DNA of 64,000 nucleotides from CAYPTY01 sp964413935 (GTDB lineage Bacteria > Bacteroidota > Rhodothermia > Balneolales > Balneolaceae): assembly GCA_964413935.1 (NCBI GenBank), contig CAYPTY010000002.1, forward strand, positions 1-64,000, given 5' to 3'. The notes beneath the pieces were generated by a model. It was not told the DNA's origin. It did no database searches and was given only the letters and a program-made list of their open reading frames with translations. Position 1 is the first letter of the stretch. Each line of letters starts with the position of its first letter. Made by a program: the position numbers and the translations under genes. Shown here one piece after another: positions 27,189-35,658 of this stretch.

Positions 27189-28175
27189 ATGAGCCTGAAT
27201 TCATCCGAATCTCCGAAAATAGCTCTGGTTCAGCAGCCAGCGGTTTACCTAAATCTTGCTGAGAGTATAAAAAAGCTTAAAACATTGGCTAAAGAAGCAG
27301 CAAGTGAAGGAGCCCGTATTATTGTATTTCCGGAAAGCTGGCTGGCGGGATATCCGGTGTGGCTTGATTACGCTCCTGAAGCAGGTGTATGGGATCAGCC
27401 TTCGGCCAAAGCTTTATACCGGGTGATGGCGGAAAATGCTATCTGTCTGAATGAACCGGAGGAACGTGATCTTGCAGAACTGGCAAAGGAAGTGAATGCC
27501 TATTTAATCATCGGTTCGAATGAGCGAAAGGGAAACACTGTCTATAATACCATTCTTCAGTACACTCCGGATGGTAAACGACTGATCCACCGCAAACTGA
27601 CTCCCACCTACACAGAGCGGCTGGTCTGGGGCTCGGGGGATGGAAGCACCCTGGATGTCATGGAAACAGAGTTCGGGAATATCGGAGCACTGATCTGCTG
27701 GGAGCACTGGATGCCTCTGCTTCGGGCCGCATATCATTCAAAACAGGAAAAAATCCACATCGCACAATGGCCCTATGTAAAGGAATTGCATCAGAATGCC
27801 TGCCGGAATTATGCCTTTGAGGGACAGTGTTTTGTGCTGGCCTGCGGATGTATGCTCACCAAAGCCCAGATGGTGGAGGGAATCAGCAGTCTGGGTAACT
27901 CAGATCACATTCAGAAAGCCCTTGAAATGATTGAAAGTATCCCTGCCGATAAAGATACGCCTCTGCTCAGAGGAGGATCAGCAGTCATAAAACCGGATCA
28001 TGAATATTTGGTTGAGGCTGTTTATGATGAGGAGTGCATGGTTTACGCGGATCTTGATCTGAGCCTTTGTACAGAAGGGAATTTATTTATGGACAGCGAC
28101 GGGCACTATTCTCGCCCGGATGTGTTTACACTGAGCGTGGATACCCGAGAAAGGAAAAACATACACTTTGACTGA
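27189..28175 (+). CDS. Nitrilase (carbon-nitrogen hydrolase superfamily, branch 1)
   Basis: 328 residues with the Glu-Lys-Cys triad: E in VFPESWLAGYP (about residue 49), K in HRKLTPTYTE (about 136) and C in GALICWEHWMPL (about 170). The stretch after the lysine (ERLVWGSGDGS) is a branch 1 nitrilase/cyanide-dihydratase signature rather than an amidase one. It should convert an organic nitrile to the acid plus ammonia; the natural substrate is unknown. Its stop overlaps the lycopene cyclase start by 8 bases, so both come from one transcript. Confidence 0.88.
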   Translation: MSLNSSESPKIALVQQPAVYLNLAESIKKLKTLAKEAASEGARIIVFPESWLAGYPVWLDYAPEAGVWDQPSAKALYRVMAENAICLNEPEERDLAELAKEVNAYLIIGSNERKGNTVYNTILQYTPDGKRLIHRKLTPTYTERLVWGSGDGSTLDVMETEFGNIGALICWEHWMPLLRAAYHSKQEKIHIAQWPYVKELHQNACRNYAFEGQCFVLACGCMLTKAQMVEGISSLGNSDHIQKALEMIESIPADKDTPLLRGGSAVIKPDHEYLVEAVYDEECMVYADLDLSLCTEGNLFMDSDGHYSRPDVFTLSVDTRERKNIHFD

Positions 28176-29325
28176 AGGCTCTTTTGATATCATCATTGCC
28201 GGGGGCGGACTATCCGGGTTATCCCTGGCTTATTATCTGAGCAAGGGTGGTTATAAGGGGCAAATCCTGATTGTAGACACCCATTTTGAGGCGGCAAATG
28301 ATAAAACCTGGTGTTTCTGGACTAAAGATAAGCCGCCCTTTCCTGAAATCATCCACAAACAATGGGATTTCATCCGTACGGCGGCTTTAAACCATGAGAA
28401 GGTTCATGAGCTGCATCCCTACACCTATTACTGCATCCGTAGCGGCGATTTTAAAGAAAAAGTGCTCAGCGAAATTCGTGCAAACAAAAACATAACCCTG
28501 TTTGAGGGTCAAATTGCCGAAATGAAAGGCTCTTCAGATAAGGCCACCCTGAAGACAAAAAGCAGTGAAAGCTTTGAAGCTCCATTCATCTTCCAGTCCG
28601 CTTTTCCACCTCCGGAACTGAAAGACGGCATAGTCAAGTATCCGCTGATACAGCATTTTATGGGCTGGGAGATTAAGGTTAGAGATGATTTTTTTGATGA
28701 CCGGGAAGCTACCTTCATGGATTTCGATGCCACCTGGACTCCCGGTGTGGGTTTCATGTACCTGCTCCCCTGGAATAAAAAAGAAGCATTGCTGGAGTAC
28801 ACTATCTTTTCCGGAGAGCTTGAGGAAAAATCCGTTTATGAGCAGAAAATCCGGAATTACATCGAAAGAAAACTCGGGCTGACCAAACAGGATTACGAGA
28901 TTGAACGGGTTGAAATCGGACGAATCCCCATGGAAGACCGGCCTTATCTGCCCTGGTATGATGAACGCATAATGAATATGGGCACCTCAGCAGGCCTGTC
29001 AAAGCCTAGTACGGGTTACACTTTTCTGCGTATTCAGCATCATGTAAAAAAGCTGGCTCAGAGCATTATTGAGGGCAAACAGCCCACATTGCCTACTAAA
29101 TCCAAGGCACGCTTCCGTTACTATGATCTGTTGCTGCTTCATGTACTGTATACCACATCAAATACCGGTATTAAAATATTCAGGGACCTTTTTGAACGAA
29201 ATCGTATACAGCGTGTTCTCAAATTCCTCGATGAGGACACCCGGTTACACGAAGAAATACGAACCATGGCTTCCGTCCCCTATTGGCCATTTATTAAGGC
29301 ATTGTTTGCCAATCTGTTACGGTAG
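28168..29325 (+). CDS. crtY: Lycopene cyclase (CrtY/CrtL type)
   Basis: 385 residues. The N-terminal FAD/NAD motif is IIAGGGLSGLSLAYYL (about residues 9-24), followed by DKTWCFW. The family-diagnostic MGWEIKV and ATFMDFD (about 166-189) and YLLPW precede GTSAGLSKPSTGYTF near residue 272. It cyclises lycopene ends to beta-rings, giving beta-carotene-type pigments. The start must be TTG at 28168, since no ATG precedes the FAD motif; the frame begins inside the last codons of the nitrilase gene. The CrtI/CrtISO-like gene at 1-424 is far away, so the carotenoid genes are scattered. Confidence 0.88.
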   Translation: MTEGSFDIIIAGGGLSGLSLAYYLSKGGYKGQILIVDTHFEAANDKTWCFWTKDKPPFPEIIHKQWDFIRTAALNHEKVHELHPYTYYCIRSGDFKEKVLSEIRANKNITLFEGQIAEMKGSSDKATLKTKSSESFEAPFIFQSAFPPPELKDGIVKYPLIQHFMGWEIKVRDDFFDDREATFMDFDATWTPGVGFMYLLPWNKKEALLEYTIFSGELEEKSVYEQKIRNYIERKLGLTKQDYEIERVEIGRIPMEDRPYLPWYDERIMNMGTSAGLSKPSTGYTFLRIQHHVKKLAQSIIEGKQPTLPTKSKARFRYYDLLLLHVLYTTSNTGIKIFRDLFERNRIQRVLKFLDEDTRLHEEIRTMASVPYWPFIKALFANLLR

Positions 29326-29372
29326 TTCGATTCGTATAAACCTCATTAATTCGTTTATTTAGCCATTTTGGC

Positions 29373-29380
29373 TATCTTTA
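29373..29380 (+). promoter_or_regulatory. Possible -7 box (TAnnTTT type) of the desaturase gene
   Basis: TATCTTTA lies 24 bases before the desaturase ATG and fits the Bacteroidota sigma-factor -7 element TAnnTTTG except at its last base. The matching -33 TTG is not clear, so this is a weak call. Confidence 0.3.
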
Positions 29381-29403
29381 GCGCACAATAAAGACTACAG
29401 GTT

Positions 29404-30588
29404 ATGGCAGTTAAAACGGTTACATTCAACAACAAGATCGATCGTGAGTTTTCCAAAACAGTGAAGAAACGCGTCGACGAATATTTTAAAGAACATAATT
29501 TATCCCAGCACGCGAACCTCGGCATGGTGATTAAGACCTTCATCATCCTTGGGGTGTATGTGGGTTCTTACCTTGCCATCATTTCGGGAAACTTCTCTGT
29601 CGGTGTGATGTGGCTGTTTGCGATTGTTATGGGCGTAGGGATGGCAGGAATTGGATTCTCTATCTCCCATGATGCCCTACATGGTGCCTATTCATCCAAT
29701 AAGACCGTGAACTGGCTGCTCGGGCTTACTTTTGACCTGGTTGGGGCCAACGGTTATATCTGGAAGATTACACACAATATCATCCATCACACCTATACCA
29801 ACATTCATGGCCACGATGAGGATCTGGAAGTGGCTGAGTTTATCCGCCTCTCTCCTCATTCCGAGCACAAGCCCATCCATCGAATACAGCATGTAGTTGC
29901 ATTTTTTGCCTACAGCTTTGCGACCTTCTTCTGGGTATTTGTTAAGGATTACTGGTATTTCTTTAAACCTGAGCTGGGGCCTTATGAAAACAAAAAGCAT
30001 CCTGCAAAAGAATGGTTTACCCTCATTGTGACCAAGCTTTTCTACTACGGATATATGATCGTTCTTCCGCTCATGTTGCTGGATATTACCTGGTGGCAAC
30101 TGCTGATCGGTTTTGTGTCTGTCCATCTAACTGCAGGATTTATTCTGGGTATCATTTTTCAGCTGGCTCATGTGGTGGAAGAAACCACTCACCCAATACC
30201 CAATGAGCAGAACATGATTGAAAACCACTGGTTCATTCATGAGATGTTCACTACTAACAATTTTGCCCGAAAGAATAAAATTCTTTCCTGGTACATCGGC
30301 GGACTGAACTATCAGATTGAGCATCATCTCTTTCCAAAAGTATGCAGCGTGCATTATCCCAAAATCAGTCCGATCGTAGAAGAGGTAGCCAATATGTACG
30401 GCGTGCCTTACAACTGCCATGAAACCTTCACCGAAGCGGTTAAATCACATTATCGAACACTGAAGAAATTCGGAAAAGCTGATTTCCAGTGGACGGATGA
30501 ACCCTTCGATGGTATCAAATATGTGGTGGATACTTCAGAGCCAGCTAAAACAGTAGAAACTGCTGAGACTACTGGGACTGCAGCCTGA
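29404..30588 (+). CDS. Membrane fatty-acid desaturase, front-end-like
   Basis: 394 residues. Two pairs of membrane helices surround the three histidine boxes: HDALHG (about 96-101), HNIIHH (about 121-126) and QIEHH (about 304-308). The glutamine in the third box is typical of front-end and linoleoyl-CoA-type desaturases, but no cytochrome b5 domain is fused; separate electron donors must serve it. The C-terminus is Thr/Ala/Glu-rich and probably disordered. It stands alone and runs directly into the convergent rsmE with no spacer. Confidence 0.9.
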   Translation: MAVKTVTFNNKIDREFSKTVKKRVDEYFKEHNLSQHANLGMVIKTFIILGVYVGSYLAIISGNFSVGVMWLFAIVMGVGMAGIGFSISHDALHGAYSSNKTVNWLLGLTFDLVGANGYIWKITHNIIHHTYTNIHGHDEDLEVAEFIRLSPHSEHKPIHRIQHVVAFFAYSFATFFWVFVKDYWYFFKPELGPYENKKHPAKEWFTLIVTKLFYYGYMIVLPLMLLDITWWQLLIGFVSVHLTAGFILGIIFQLAHVVEETTHPIPNEQNMIENHWFIHEMFTTNNFARKNKILSWYIGGLNYQIEHHLFPKVCSVHYPKISPIVEEVANMYGVPYNCHETFTEAVKSHYRTLKKFGKADFQWTDEPFDGIKYVVDTSEPAKTVETAETTGTAA

Positions 30589-31278
30589 TTAAGTAAAACG
30601 GGAGATCATCGTGATTGCGGCCGTTTCTGCGCGCAGGCGATGTTTTCCCAGGCTAATCATTTCAGCACCCTCTGCCAGTGCTAGCCGCACTTCGGATTCG
30701 GAAAAACCACCTTCGGGTCCTACCAGTAACAAAACAGAACCTTTTGAAGGATGGTCATTTATCTCTTGGTCTGAATCGGCTTTTTCATGGGCAATGAACA
30801 TATGGTCATATCGCCCACTCTTCAGTACTTCCTCAAGGTTATTACGGTATTCAATTTCCGGAAGGTAAAAACGAAGGCTTTGTTTCATCGCGCTCTGGGC
30901 GATAAGCTCAAGCCTGTTCAGCTTCAAAGGTGCTTTTTCTGTGTGATCGGACTGGAAAAGGATAATTTTTCTGACTCCCAGTTCCACGGCTTTCTCGACT
31001 GCAAATTCCAGCCGGTCCCTTTTGCGGATCAACCCCAGAGCAAGGATTAACTCAGCTCCCTCCCATGGTAAAAACTCTTTTTGGAGGATTGAGCCAGATA
31101 AATCGCTCCTGCCCATAGTTTCAATGACCCCGAGCAATGCATGTCCGGAACCATCCGTTAAATGAATTTCGTCCCCGGTATTCATCCGCAGAACACGTGA
31201 AGCATGATGGGATTCCTGCCCGCGCAGGGTAAATGTTTTCTCCTGAAGATCTTCCGGATGAACAAAGAAAAGATTCAT
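30589..31278 (-). CDS. rsmE: 16S rRNA (uracil1498-N3)-methyltransferase
   Basis: 229 residues. The N-terminal PUA-like part has SHHASRVLRMNTGDEI (about 27-42). The SPOUT knot domain has KAVELGVRKI, LLVGPEGGFSESE and the SAM-binding end LGKHRLRAETA (about 210-220). It methylates U1498 of 16S rRNA. It is the last gene of a dCTP deaminase, BFD-like, rsmE operon, with a 4-base ATGA overlap to the gene upstream. Confidence 0.94.
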   Translation of the reverse strand: MNLFFVHPEDLQEKTFTLRGQESHHASRVLRMNTGDEIHLTDGSGHALLGVIETMGRSDLSGSILQKEFLPWEGAELILALGLIRKRDRLEFAVEKAVELGVRKIILFQSDHTEKAPLKLNRLELIAQSAMKQSLRFYLPEIEYRNNLEEVLKSGRYDHMFIAHEKADSDQEINDHPSKGSVLLLVGPEGGFSESEVRLALAEGAEMISLGKHRLRAETAAITMISRFT

Positions 31279-31499
31279 CCCGCGCTTTTGCGGCCGTAGT
31301 AGGCGCCCGGCCTGAAAGAAGTTTCGCCGGTTTCGAACATCAACTCAATGTAAGGTTTGCACATCTTGCATGAGTTTGAACTGAATCCCGCTGACTGAAG
31401 CTCCTCCACTCTGGAAATCTCTTTTTCCTGAGCATACTCCTTGATCTCTTCGAAAGACTTTTTATGGCAGATACATCTATTGACTAAAAATTCACTCAT
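31275..31499 (-). CDS. Small BFD-like [2Fe-2S]-binding protein
   Basis: 74 residues with four cysteines in the BFD pattern, C9-x-C11 and C44-xx-C47 (RCICHKK and SCKMCKPY), around helices. Bacterioferritin-associated ferredoxin-type modules bind a 2Fe-2S cluster through exactly this spacing. The Arg/Gly tail (RPGAYYGRKSAG) is extra. It has ATGA overlaps on both sides, so it is locked between dCTP deaminase and rsmE; no bacterioferritin is nearby and its electron partner is unknown. Confidence 0.78.
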   Translation of the reverse strand: MSEFLVNRCICHKKSFEEIKEYAQEKEISRVEELQSAGFSSNSCKMCKPYIELMFETGETSFRPGAYYGRKSAG

Positions 31500-32707
31500 C
31501 CCTGACGAAAATGTTTTCCTAATTTTAAACCTTGCCCCTGATAATTACTCTTAATGTTGGAACCGTATACAAAATCAGGAATTTCGGTATTAGGTTCAAA
31601 CTGCATACTGAATAAAGTTTGCCCGTCTTCGATCAGAAACGGCACATCATGTGAACGAACTTCAAGCACTGCTCTGGCACCTCCATCCTCCACATTTCCA
31701 CCAAAACCACTGTCAAAGAAGCCGGCATAATGGGTTCTTAACTCACCCGAACCGGTGTCATAAGCCATCATCTCACAAGCCAATTGCTTGGGAATACGGA
31801 TGCGCTCTTTGGATGCAAAAATATAAAAGGCTTCCGGTTCCAGGATCAGATGGTCGTCCTGCTTGGCATAAATGGGCTCCCAGAATTCACTGACGGCATA
31901 GTGTCCGATATTATTCAGATCAATCTGATCACTGTGCTTTTTGGCTTTATAACCTACAATCTGATCTTTATTTCCGTGCAGGTCCACACTCATAAACAGG
32001 CCTGAATTCACCTTGAGCTCGTCAACATCAAAGGGTTCTCCATCTTCCTTGAACAGGATGGGATCTTGGGAGTGAATACGGAACAGGTCCTGATCGCTCA
32101 AAGGCACAAAACCATGTCGGATACGCAACTGATTGAGCCGTTGTCCGGTCTGCACTTTCACTGAAAAAGATTTTGGCACCACTTCCAGGTACAACTGTCC
32201 TTCATAACCGGGTACAACTTCTTCGAAACGATGGGAGTAATCTGTGATCACCCGGGTGAAGATATCCAAACGGCCGGTAGAGCTTTTGGGATTGGCTTTG
32301 GCTGAGAGGTTTTCTTCTGAAAAGAGGCGTACATGTTCATCCTGCCCCCCATTAAATAAAGCCTTTTGGGAGGTGTAATGTCCTTTTGGAAGATTCAGGC
32401 TTTCCAGCAATGGAATGATGTACACACAATTCTGTTCCAGCACCGCTCCCTTTTTTATTGAGAAGGAATACTGCTGCAGCTTTTCAATCTTACTTTGTAC
32501 CGTTTCATTTTCGGGTAGGAAAGAAGAACGAACCCGGTAGGCGGTTTCACCCAGGCGCAGGTCGATGGAATTAGGCTGGAACTGATCTTGCTGAATGGGG
32601 TAGTCGACCGGAGAATGAATAACCCCGAGATCACAAAGTGTTCGCAAACGCTGTACAGAGAGAACGCCCTTTGTTCTCAGCTGAATGTCTTGTGTGTTTA
32701 CCGCCAT
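31496..32707 (-). CDS. dcd: 2'-Deoxycytidine 5'-triphosphate deaminase (double-domain DCD family)
   Basis: 403 residues, about twice a normal Dcd, with two dCTP deaminase/dUTPase-type beta domains in tandem. The first has QFQPNSIDLRLGETAYRV (about 42-59) and the second has AGFFDSGFGGNVEDGG (about 337-352). This matches the PF06559-type enzymes known mainly from alphaproteobacteria and Bacteroidota. Product dUTP feeds dTMP synthesis. It is the first gene of a three-gene operon with BFD-like protein and rsmE. Confidence 0.85.
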   Translation of the reverse strand: MAVNTQDIQLRTKGVLSVQRLRTLCDLGVIHSPVDYPIQQDQFQPNSIDLRLGETAYRVRSSFLPENETVQSKIEKLQQYSFSIKKGAVLEQNCVYIIPLLESLNLPKGHYTSQKALFNGGQDEHVRLFSEENLSAKANPKSSTGRLDIFTRVITDYSHRFEEVVPGYEGQLYLEVVPKSFSVKVQTGQRLNQLRIRHGFVPLSDQDLFRIHSQDPILFKEDGEPFDVDELKVNSGLFMSVDLHGNKDQIVGYKAKKHSDQIDLNNIGHYAVSEFWEPIYAKQDDHLILEPEAFYIFASKERIRIPKQLACEMMAYDTGSGELRTHYAGFFDSGFGGNVEDGGARAVLEVRSHDVPFLIEDGQTLFSMQFEPNTEIPDFVYGSNIKSNYQGQGLKLGKHFRQG

Positions 32708-32759
32708 CCTTACATCTTCATTTTCGAGGGAAGATAATCAATATTCCCAAGTGCCCAAG

Positions 32760-33224
32760 TTATTTGAGCTCAGCTTTGGCCATTTCATGGATTTTCTTCC
32801 ATTCAGCCTCCGTTACCGGTGAAATGGATAACCTGCCTTGTTTGAATAGAACCATCTCTTGCAGTTCCGGTTCGGCTTTGAGCATGTCACGGGTTACCGG
32901 ATGTTCAAACTTCTGTATGAACTTCACATCCCTCAATCCCCAGCGGGGGTCGCTTTCGCTGCTTTTGGGATCAAAATATTTGGCATCCGGGTCGAACTGA
33001 GTGGGATCGGTCTTATACTCACTTACAATCTCCATCGTGCCTACAATAGCAATGGGTTTTGCATTGGAGTGGTAGAAAAAAGCTTTATCCCCTATTTCCA
33101 TGTTATCCCGAAGGTGGATGCGGGCTGAGTAGTTGCGGATTCCGTCCCAGGGTTCCACCTGGTCTTTTTCGAGATCATCAATACCATAAGCGTCCGGTTC
33201 GGACTTCATCAACCAGTAATTCAA
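32760..33224 (-). CDS. EVE-domain protein
   Basis: 154 residues that are nearly all EVE domain: MNYWLMKSEPDAYGIDDL, WDGIRNYSARIHLRDN (about 30-45), AFFYHSN and GRLSISPV. EVE/PUA-like domains read modified bases in DNA or RNA, and stand-alone forms of this length are common and of undefined role. It is only 12 bases downstream of rfbB on the same strand, so it may be the tail of the rfb transcript. Confidence 0.9.
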   Translation of the reverse strand: MNYWLMKSEPDAYGIDDLEKDQVEPWDGIRNYSARIHLRDNMEIGDKAFFYHSNAKPIAIVGTMEIVSEYKTDPTQFDPDAKYFDPKSSESDPRWGLRDVKFIQKFEHPVTRDMLKAEPELQEMVLFKQGRLSISPVTEAEWKKIHEMAKAELK

Positions 33225-33236
33225 AACAGAATAGTC

Positions 33237-34250
33237 TTATTTGGATTCAACGTTATATTTATTCAAGTACCACCGGATGGTCTCAGTCAGTTTTTCCTGG
33301 AGGCGGCCTTCCGGCGACCAGCCCAGTTCAGACCGAATTTTTGTGGCATCAATGGCATAACGAAAATCGTGACCGGGTCGGTCCGTTACAAAACTGATCA
33401 GGTTTTTATAGTCGCCCTCCGGCCCTTCTGCAACCAGTTCATTCAGGATATCACAGATCAGCTTCACCAGGTTGATATTCATCCACTCATTATTACCACC
33501 CACATTGTAGGTTTGTCCTGATCTTCCATTGTGGAAGGCCAGATCAAGCGCTTCACAATGATCGGTTACAAATAGCCAGTCGCGTACGTTTTCGCCTTTG
33601 CCATAAACTGGGATCTTGTCCTTATTCAGCGCGGTACGAATCACCGTCGGAATCAGTTTTTCATCATGCTGATGGGGACCATAATTGTTGGAGCAGTTGG
33701 TGGTTACCACATTCATGCCATAGGTGTGATGATAAGCCCTTACGATAAAATCACTGCCGGCTTTGGATGCGGAATACGGTGAATTGGGAGCATAAGGCGT
33801 TTCTTCGGTGAAGAAACCCTCATCCCCAAGGGTTCCATAAACCTCATCGGTTGAAACATGCAAGAAACGATTGTGGTGGAAGGATTCCTCATCTTCTCCC
33901 CAGAGTTGCCGGCATTCTTCCAGAATATTAAAAGTGCCCAGCACATTGCTTTGAATAAAGGGTTCCGGCCCTTTAATGGAATTATCCACGTGGGATTCTG
34001 CAGCCAGATGGAATACTCCATCCGGTTTGAATGACTCAATCACTTTGCGAACGGCATCACGATCTACCAGGTCTACCTGGGCAAAATCATATCTTTCTGA
34101 GCCCTCCAGATTCTTTAGATTACCCAGGTCGCTGGCATAGGTGAGTTTGTCCAGGTTCAGGATCTTATAATCCGGATATTTATCATACAGGTGCAGGATG
34201 AGGTTGGAACCGATGAAGCCGGCCCCACCGGTAACGATGATATTTTTCAA
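33237..34250 (-). CDS. rfbB: dTDP-glucose 4,6-dehydratase
   Basis: 337 residues, extended SDR fold. It shows the NAD motif TGGAGFIGSNL (about 7-17), HLAAESHVDNS, the STDEVYG catalytic loop and the YSASKAGSD Tyr/Lys pair. It makes dTDP-4-keto-6-deoxyglucose. The start is a TTG at 34250 lying inside the rfbC stop (TTGA overlap); no ATG is available at the family start, so translation is probably coupled to rfbC. Confidence 0.95.
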   Translation of the reverse strand: MKNIIVTGGAGFIGSNLILHLYDKYPDYKILNLDKLTYASDLGNLKNLEGSERYDFAQVDLVDRDAVRKVIESFKPDGVFHLAAESHVDNSIKGPEPFIQSNVLGTFNILEECRQLWGEDEESFHHNRFLHVSTDEVYGTLGDEGFFTEETPYAPNSPYSASKAGSDFIVRAYHHTYGMNVVTTNCSNNYGPHQHDEKLIPTVIRTALNKDKIPVYGKGENVRDWLFVTDHCEALDLAFHNGRSGQTYNVGGNNEWMNINLVKLICDILNELVAEGPEGDYKNLISFVTDRPGHDFRYAIDATKIRSELGWSPEGRLQEKLTETIRWYLNKYNVESK

Positions 34251-34795
34251 AACAGATCCTCCGGTTTCAATGCGGATAGTTTAAGATTCAATTTGTCCTT
34301 TTCTGACAATACAGGTTCTTTTATCGGCCAGTTTATTCCTAAATCCGGATCATTCCAGATAATTCCTCTTTCACTTTCCTTGTTGTAATAATTACTGCAT
34401 TTGTAGGTGATGATGGTTTCTTCTGAGGTACACAGAAAGCCATGTGCAAAACCTTTTGGAATGAACATCTGAAAGTGATTCTGATCGCTCAGTTCGTGCA
34501 TCACATACGTGCCAAAAGTGGGGGAATCTTTTCTCAGATCCACAGCTAAATCCAGCACACTGCCACGCACGCAGCTTACCAGTTTATCCTGTGCATATTC
34601 TCCAACCTGATAATGCAGGCCTCTGAGGACACCAATCACCGATTTAGATTTATTATCCTGAACAAAATCAACATCAATGCCGAGGTCACCCAGCCAAGAT
34701 TTTCGGAATGTTTCAAGGAAATATCCTCTTTCATCACCGAAAAGACTGGGCTTGAACAGGATTACATCCTCAATTTCTGTTTTAAAGTATTCCAT
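34247..34795 (-). CDS. rfbC: dTDP-4-dehydrorhamnose 3,5-epimerase
   Basis: 182 residues, cupin fold. Motifs FGDERGYFLETFRKS (about 19-33), VDFVQDNKSKS and GVLRGLHYQ contain the catalytic histidine, and IPKGFAHGFL (about 112-121) is typical. It epimerises carbons 3 and 5 of the RfbB product. It lies between rfbD (2 bases) and rfbB (overlap) in the dTDP-rhamnose operon. Confidence 0.95.
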   Translation of the reverse strand: MEYFKTEIEDVILFKPSLFGDERGYFLETFRKSWLGDLGIDVDFVQDNKSKSVIGVLRGLHYQVGEYAQDKLVSCVRGSVLDLAVDLRKDSPTFGTYVMHELSDQNHFQMFIPKGFAHGFLCTSEETIITYKCSNYYNKESERGIIWNDPDLGINWPIKEPVLSEKDKLNLKLSALKPEDLF

Positions 34796-34797
34796 TA

Positions 34798-35658
34798 TTA
34801 TGTGATCGAATGTATAAGATTTTTCAGACCGGTTTTCCAGTCCTGTATGTTGATGCCTTCAACCTGACCAATTTTGTCCGTGTTTAATTTCGAAAATTTT
34901 GGGCGAATAGCCCGGGTTGGATATTCCTCTGTTGGTATTCCTTCAATTTTTGTTTTAACCCCGGCTATGTTCAGTGCCTCACTTGCCAGATCAAACCAGG
35001 TAATGATGCCTTCTGAGCTAAAGTTGTACACCCCTTTCTGCTTCAGATTGAGCATGTGCATAGTTGTACTAACCACCTCGTTGGCAAAAGTCGGACTGCC
35101 CCACTGATCATTCACCACCCTGAGGTGCTTACCCTGAAAACCGAGATTGAGCATGGTTTTAACAAAGTTGTGCCCGTATTTGCCGCACAGCCAGGAAACC
35201 CTGAAAATGAGATGTTCGCAGCCTGAAGCAAGGATTTCATTTTCTCCCAGCAACTTACTTTCTCCATAGGCATTCACCGGGTCTTTTCTGTGATCCTCAT
35301 CATAGCCTTTTTTGTACAGGTAGCGATCGTCTTCAAGTCCCGGATAAACATAATCCGTTGAAAAATGAATGAGCTTTGCGTGGTATTGCTTACATAACCT
35401 GGCCAGATTTCTAACGGCCTTATGGTTTACCTCGAAAGCCAGATGCTGATCATCTTCTGCTTTATCGACATTGGTGTAGGCTGCACAGTTAAGAATATGA
35501 GTGGGCCTCTCATAGCTGATCACTTGCTCCAGATCGGATTTAGAAGTGATATCCAGCTTTTCGGAGTTATAAGCTGAAAATGAGTAGTTCTCACGTTTGA
35601 GGTAATCGCTGAATTCACGACCTAACTGTCCGCCCGCACCGGTAATCAGATAATGCAT
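34798..35658 (-). CDS. rfbD: dTDP-4-dehydrorhamnose reductase
   Basis: 286 residues, SDR fold, starting MHYLITGAGGQLGREF. FSTDYVYPG and AYGESKLLGE carry the catalytic Tyr/Lys, and VSWLCGKYGHNFVKTML follows. It reduces the RfbC product to dTDP-L-rhamnose for cell-surface polysaccharide. Its ATG shares one base with the rfbA stop (TGATG), so it is coupled. Confidence 0.94.
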   Translation of the reverse strand: MHYLITGAGGQLGREFSDYLKRENYSFSAYNSEKLDITSKSDLEQVISYERPTHILNCAAYTNVDKAEDDQHLAFEVNHKAVRNLARLCKQYHAKLIHFSTDYVYPGLEDDRYLYKKGYDEDHRKDPVNAYGESKLLGENEILASGCEHLIFRVSWLCGKYGHNFVKTMLNLGFQGKHLRVVNDQWGSPTFANEVVSTTMHMLNLKQKGVYNFSSEGIITWFDLASEALNIAGVKTKIEGIPTEEYPTRAIRPKFSKLNTDKIGQVEGINIQDWKTGLKNLIHSIT

